A DNA stretch of 64,000 bases from JAWLHJ01 sp039587535. GTDB lineage: Bacteria > Gemmatimonadota > Gemmatimonadetes > Longimicrobiales > Gaopeijiaceae. Numbering within the stretch: the stretch's first letter is position 1; each line of letters starts with the position of its first letter. This document shows positions 59,922 to 64,000 of this stretch, one piece after another. The notes below the pieces were generated by a model. It was not told where the DNA came from. It saw only the letters and a list, made by a program, of their open reading frames with translations, and did no database searches. The stretch lies in NCBI GenBank assembly GCA_039587535.1, contig JBDHIF010000012.1, forward strand, positions 62,001 to 126,000, given 5' to 3'. Made by a program: the position numbers and the translations under genes.

Positions 59922-62645
59922 ATGTCTCTGTTCCGAATCCGTCGCACCCTCCAGGCCATCGCCCGGGCCGTGGACCCGTCCGACGAGGTGGATGCCGAGA
60001 TCCAGCACCATCTGCAGGAGGTGGCCGACCGGCTGGCGGAGCAAGGAATGACGCCGCAGGACGCCCGGAGCGAGGCAGAGCGACGCTTCGGGAGCGTGCG
60101 CGGCCATAAGGAAAAGCTCGTGTGGATGAACCGGAGGGGGATGGCGATGCGGAGAGGGGTGGAGATAGGACGGCGAGCCACGGGTGAGCTGCGCCAAGCG
60201 ACGAGGGGGCTCTTACGGAACCCGGGATTCTCCCTGGGCGTGCTCGCGACGCTGGCGCTGGGGATCGGGGCGAACGGCGCGATGTTCGCCGTCACTGACC
60301 GAATCCTACTGCGGGCTCCCGACCACATCGTGCGACCGGACGAGGTCCGTAGAGTGCTCACGCTTAGGGCCGGGATCGACGGCAACCCCTCATACGGAAG
60401 CTCCCTGACCTACCCGGACCTGGACGACGTCCGGGGCGTGGGCGGCTTCGTGGGAGCGGGGGGGTACTCCGGACCTCGCCAGCGGACCATGGGCAGCGGG
60501 GATCAGGCGAGCCGCGTCGAGACCGCGGGAGCGAGCCACGATTTCTTCCCTCTCCTTGGTGTGGAGGCGGCTCTCGGTCGCTTCCCGTCCCCCGAGGAGG
60601 ATCAGGTCGAAGCGTCACCGACCGCGGTTCTCGACTGGGATTTCTGGCAAGCCGACTTCGGTGGCACACCCGACGCCCTCGGGCGGATCATCAAGATCGA
60701 CGGGGTCGACTTCACGGTCATAGGGGTCGCGCCGCGAGGCTTCACGGGCGTGGACAGGAGCCGGGTGGACGTGTGGGTCCCACTCACCGCCTACGGAATG
60801 CTGCAGTGGGGTGACTATGACTTCCACGACAGCCGCGGCTTCTCGTGGATGCGCGTCGTCGCACGTGTCGAAGACGATGCCCGGCTCGCCGCGGCCGAAG
60901 CGGAGGCCACGGGTGTTCACCGGGCGGGACGTGAGGAGGAGATCTCCGAAGGCTGGTACGATGCGAACGCGCGCGTGGTGACGGCTCCGCTGATGGCCGC
61001 GCGTGGCCCTCTGGCGTCGGATGAGTCCAGAGTGGCGCTCTGGCTGTCGGGCGTGGCGCTTCTCGTCCTGCTCATCGCCTGCGCGAACGTCGCGAACCTG
61101 CTCCTGGCGCGTGGGGAGCAGCGGCGTCGAGAAGAGGCCGTGCGCCTCTCGTTGGGGATCTCCAGGGGCGCACTGCTCCGAGGTGCCATCCTGGAGGCCG
61201 TACTCCTGGCCGCCGCCGGGGGCGTGCTGGCTCTCGGCATGGCTCATTGGGGGGCCGTGGGCATCCGCGACACCCTCATGCCGGAAATCCACTGGGCCGG
61301 TTCCGCGGTGGACGCGCGGCTGGGCGCCTTCATGGCGGCCGTGGCGTTGCTGGCCGGGCTCGCGGCGGGGATCGGCCCGGCGATACGGAGTGCTCGCGCG
61401 GACGTGGCGGCGCAGCTGCAGAGCGGTGGAAGGGGGAGCGCGGGGCGGCGGTCCCGCTTGAGGAGCGGACTCGCGGTGGCTCAGGTGACCTTTTCGGTGG
61501 TGCTGCTGGTGGGTGCCGGTCTCTTCGTGCGGAGCCTGGCGGAGGTTCGCAGCCTCGACCTTGGCATGGACGTCGACCGGCTGGCCGTGGCCCAGCTCGA
61601 GGTCGAGGGCGCGATGCCGGTGTTCGGTGAGGAGCCGGACCAATGGCGCCTGGAGAACACCGCGCTGTACGAGGAGGCGGCCCGCGTCGCGCGTGGCGTA
61701 CCCGGAGTCCAGTCGGTGTCGCTCACCATGGCGCCGTTCGGGTGGTCGTTCTCGGGAGGGATTCGCGTGCCCGGGTTCGACTCGATTCCCAGGCTTCCCG
61801 GAGGCGGCCCCTACTACATCGTCACGGACGAGCACTACCTGCCCACGCTCGGGATCGAGGTGGTTCGCGGCCGGGGCTTGGAAGCCCAGGACCGGGCCGG
61901 AGCCTCGCGAGTGGCTGTGGTCAGCGAAACGATGGCGCGGACGCTGTGGCCGGATGAGGGGGCGCTGGGTCAATGCTTCTACCAAGGGGAGGGGGAGGAC
62001 ACGCCGTGCACCACCGTGGTCGGCGTGGCCGAGGACGTGACCCGGGGCTCCCTCGAAGAAGCGCCACACATGGCGTATTACGTCCCGTTGACGGAGGACA
62101 GCCCCTCACCGCGAGGGATGTACATACGCGCCTCCGGCGATGCGGCTGCCGTGGCATCGGCCCTCGCCGGTCCGCTCCGGTCCTTTTCGCCGCGCGTGAG
62201 GTACGCCGGGGTTGGCACACTCCGCGAGGCGTTGGATCCGCAGGCACGGGCCTGGTCCCTCGGCGCCACCCTGTTCACCCTGTTCGGTGTGCTGGCCTTG
62301 CTCGTGGCGGGTGTAGGGCTCTACAGCCTTCTGGCGTTCGACGTGGCCGACCGCACGCGGGAGCTGGGTATCCGCTCGGCCCTCGGCGCCAGCAAGCAGG
62401 GGCTGCTGCGGGGCGTAGTGCTGCGGGGCGTCGGGCTCGCGACCTTGGGCGTGGTGCTGGGCACGTTGGTAGCCGTCGCCGCGGCACCCAAGGTCGAGAA
62501 CCTCCTGTTCGGTGTCGGCGCTCGGGATCCGCTGGTTCTCGGCGGCGTGGCGATGGTCTTGCTCGCCGCGGGAGCCCTCGCGTCCTGGATCCCGGGGCTC
62601 CGTGCCACGGGCATAGATCCCATGGAGGCGTTGCGGGCCGAGTGA
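59922..62645 (+). CDS. ADOP-type duplicated ABC permease (MacB/FtsX-like)
   Basis: A 907-residue protein. An N-terminal cytoplasmic helical region (about 1-80, HHLQEVADRLAEQG) with the QDARSEAERRFG motif leads to a first membrane helix (LGVLATLALGIGANGAMF), a large MacB-type periplasmic domain, three helices with ANVANLLLARG, a second domain, and three more helices ending in IPGLRATGIDPMEALRAE. This is the duplicated-permease (ADOP) form; no ATPase gene is beside it. Substrate unknown, drug or peptide efflux being usual guesses. PadR probably controls it. Confidence 0.9.
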   Translation: MSLFRIRRTLQAIARAVDPSDEVDAEIQHHLQEVADRLAEQGMTPQDARSEAERRFGSVRGHKEKLVWMNRRGMAMRRGVEIGRRATGELRQATRGLLRNPGFSLGVLATLALGIGANGAMFAVTDRILLRAPDHIVRPDEVRRVLTLRAGIDGNPSYGSSLTYPDLDDVRGVGGFVGAGGYSGPRQRTMGSGDQASRVETAGASHDFFPLLGVEAALGRFPSPEEDQVEASPTAVLDWDFWQADFGGTPDALGRIIKIDGVDFTVIGVAPRGFTGVDRSRVDVWVPLTAYGMLQWGDYDFHDSRGFSWMRVVARVEDDARLAAAEAEATGVHRAGREEEISEGWYDANARVVTAPLMAARGPLASDESRVALWLSGVALLVLLIACANVANLLLARGEQRRREEAVRLSLGISRGALLRGAILEAVLLAAAGGVLALGMAHWGAVGIRDTLMPEIHWAGSAVDARLGAFMAAVALLAGLAAGIGPAIRSARADVAAQLQSGGRGSAGRRSRLRSGLAVAQVTFSVVLLVGAGLFVRSLAEVRSLDLGMDVDRLAVAQLEVEGAMPVFGEEPDQWRLENTALYEEAARVARGVPGVQSVSLTMAPFGWSFSGGIRVPGFDSIPRLPGGGPYYIVTDEHYLPTLGIEVVRGRGLEAQDRAGASRVAVVSETMARTLWPDEGALGQCFYQGEGEDTPCTTVVGVAEDVTRGSLEEAPHMAYYVPLTEDSPSPRGMYIRASGDAAAVASALAGPLRSFSPRVRYAGVGTLREALDPQARAWSLGATLFTLFGVLALLVAGVGLYSLLAFDVADRTRELGIRSALGASKQGLLRGVVLRGVGLATLGVVLGTLVAVAAAPKVENLLFGVGARDPLVLGGVAMVLLAAGALASWIPGLRATGIDPMEALRAE

Positions 62646-62725
62646 GGTAGGGGCACCATTTCGGCTGACTGCGCGTGGCCGAGGCCGGCGCGGTCGCCTC
62701 TCTTCTCGTAGCCCGGAGCCCGCTC

Positions 62726-64000
62726 GTGCGCCTGACTTTGATCCTCGTCGCCGCAATTCTCGTCCTGCCGGCGGCGCCTGTATCCCTCGAGGCACAGCAG
62801 CGCCCGCTCACCTTCCTCGACGTGCGGGAGATGAGTCAGGCGGGGGACTGGACGCCGAGCCCTGACGGCCGCTGGATGCTCTACAGCGTGACCACACCCG
62901 ATTGGGTCGAGGACGAGAGCCAGTCGGACATCTACCTCGTATCTCTTGAAGAGGGGCTGACCTCGACCCGACAGCTCACCTTCACCACAGAGCACGACGA
63001 GGAACGCCCGGCCTGGGCGCCGCAGTCGGGTGTCATCGTCTTTTCTTCGAACCGCGACGCGGACGCGGGTGAGGACGACGAAGACGAAGAGGATGGCCCC
63101 GCCGGTCGTCAGCTGTATGTCATGCGCGTGGATGGTGGGGAGGCTCGACGGATCACCTCCGACCCGAACGGCGTCTCCGACTTCGAGTTCAGCCCGGATG
63201 GGCGCTGGCTGGTCTACCGGGCGGGAGAGAGCGGCCGGGAGCAGCTTTACCGACTTCCCGGATCTATTCCCGCCGATGCGGAGCCGGTGACGCTCACCGA
63301 TGGCGAGGCCGGAGTGGAGGACTGGGCCTGGTCTCCGGATGCCTCCCGGATCTACTTCACGCGGCCGGACGACTTCGACGAGGCCGACCACCGCCGCGAG
63401 GAGCTCGGATTCACCGTGGACGTCCGAAACCAGGTGACCCCGTTGTCGAGCCTCTGGGCGGTGGAGGTAGCGTCGCCCCGCGAGCGGTTGCTCGAGGAAG
63501 ACGGAAGCTACAGCGTGGACGGCTTCGAAGTGTCCGCGGACGGGCGCTGGATCGCGTTCATGGGCGGCTCGCCCGAGCGGTACGAACGCAACATCACCGG
63601 GGCTGGGCTCTACCACGATCCGTATCTCCTTCAAGTCGCCACCGGGGAGATCGAGCGGCTCACCGAGAACTACGAGGTCCGGGAGGGTACCCCGAGCTTC
63701 TCCCCGGACGGGCGCTGGATCGCCTTCTCGGCCCCGGACGATATGACCGGATATACCATGACCGAGGACCGCGTCTACATACGCGCCGTCGAGGACCGCG
63801 GAGGGACGTTCCGGAAGCTGGGCGAGGACTTCGACAACAGCGCCGATATCGACTTCTGGTCCGACGACGGGAACACCGTCTACTTCACGACCGGAGTGAA
63901 AGTCACCCGACAGCTGCACGCTCTGGACATCGAGACGGGAGAGGTACGACAGGTGACGTTCGAGCGAGCCAGCCTGTCCGTGGACCGCGACGAGGACTCG
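62726..64000 (+). CDS. S9/DPP-type peptidase, N-terminal beta-propeller, cut off by window end
   Basis: A 425-codon frame from GTG 62726 stays open to the end of the window. A signal peptide (cleavage near EAQ|QR) precedes propeller repeats such as DWTPSPDGRWMLYSV, EFSPDGRWLVYR, EVSADGRWIAFMGG and SFSPDGRWIAFSAP. A very acidic insert (DAGEDDEDEEDG) lies at about 112-123. The C-terminal hydrolase domain is outside the window, so the S9 label rests on the propeller and on likeness to the 44284 gene. TolB-like proteins are the alternative. Confidence 0.78.
   Translation, partial: MRLTLILVAAILVLPAAPVSLEAQQRPLTFLDVREMSQAGDWTPSPDGRWMLYSVTTPDWVEDESQSDIYLVSLEEGLTSTRQLTFTTEHDEERPAWAPQSGVIVFSSNRDADAGEDDEDEEDGPAGRQLYVMRVDGGEARRITSDPNGVSDFEFSPDGRWLVYRAGESGREQLYRLPGSIPADAEPVTLTDGEAGVEDWAWSPDASRIYFTRPDDFDEADHRREELGFTVDVRNQVTPLSSLWAVEVASPRERLLEEDGSYSVDGFEVSADGRWIAFMGGSPERYERNITGAGLYHDPYLLQVATGEIERLTENYEVREGTPSFSPDGRWIAFSAPDDMTGYTMTEDRVYIRAVEDRGGTFRKLGEDFDNSADIDFWSDDGNTVYFTTGVKVTRQLHALDIETGEVRQVTFERASLSVDRDEDS

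Noticed and set aside
62321..63919. Long minus-strand open frame (532 codons) opposite the ADOP end and the S9 gene
   Set aside because: Spans two plus-strand genes and the gap between them, with no start signal or recognisable motif; the plus frames show clear domains.
1..64000. CRISPR arrays, tRNA or rRNA genes, insertion sequences
   Set aside because: No regularly spaced repeats, cloverleaf-like segments, transposase motifs or terminal inverted repeats were seen on either strand.

Overview
The window is a 64-kb piece of a high-GC chromosome from a diderm bacterium. It carries a TamA/BamA-type barrel with TamB, many lipoprotein and Tat signals, YbbR and PASTA proteins next to tsaD and lgt, a PadR regulator with an acidobacterial-type duplicated permease (ADOP), and DUF1343, DUF2911 and DUF3179 genes. 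That mix, with very tight spacing and GTG or ATGA junctions, suggests Gemmatimonadota or a close relative. This is inference from gene content; no 16S gene is present. No tRNA, rRNA, CRISPR array or insertion sequence was seen.

Layout. 1-21 kb is mostly housekeeping and envelope genes on the plus strand: the end of fmt, a thiamine-thiazole set (thiE/tenI-like, thiS, thiG), rsmB, a PASTA protein, a TlpA thioredoxin, YbbR, tsaD, a variant lgt, a phosphoesterase, tamA-like and tamB, htpX, uvrA, and a YbjN-PspA stress pair. At 21-24.4 kb are a D-amino-acid transaminase, a lipoprotein metallo-beta-lactamase-fold enzyme and a chromate transporter. At 24.4-33.4 kb is a peptidoglycan-scavenging island: divergent namZ (DUF1343), two NagZ-type GH3 lipoproteins (the second fused to a beta-lactamase/AmiE-like serine hydrolase), a sodium symporter and a BadF-type amino-sugar kinase. 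At 33.6-46.4 kb are an Hsp20, a Tat-exported two-subunit molybdenum hydroxylase, a Tat amidase with an exported SRPBCC protein, suhB, trpS, pilT, a DapA-family aldolase and an S9 peptidase.

At 46.6-54 kb lies the most unusual locus: three DUF3179 paralogues on the minus strand with a DsbA-like thioredoxin (CSAC) and a secreted beta-barrel-like protein. An ECF sigma factor and an RsrA-like zinc anti-sigma factor (C10, H36, C40, C43) head the run, and a second, very degenerate sigma-like/ZAS pair converges on its other end. A relic of a mercuric-reductase-type flavoenzyme sits inside it. I infer a thiol-redox-controlled envelope system of unknown function.

At 54.3-64 kb are purA, preceded by a near-consensus promoter and a textbook terminator hairpin that together look like an attenuator, a DUF6789-like membrane protein, a decayed peroxiredoxin-like gene with two in-frame TAG codons, a DUF2911 lipoprotein, a DUF4212/sodium-symporter pair, a PadR/ADOP operon behind two CCTGA-type palindromes, and a truncated S9 peptidase running off the end.
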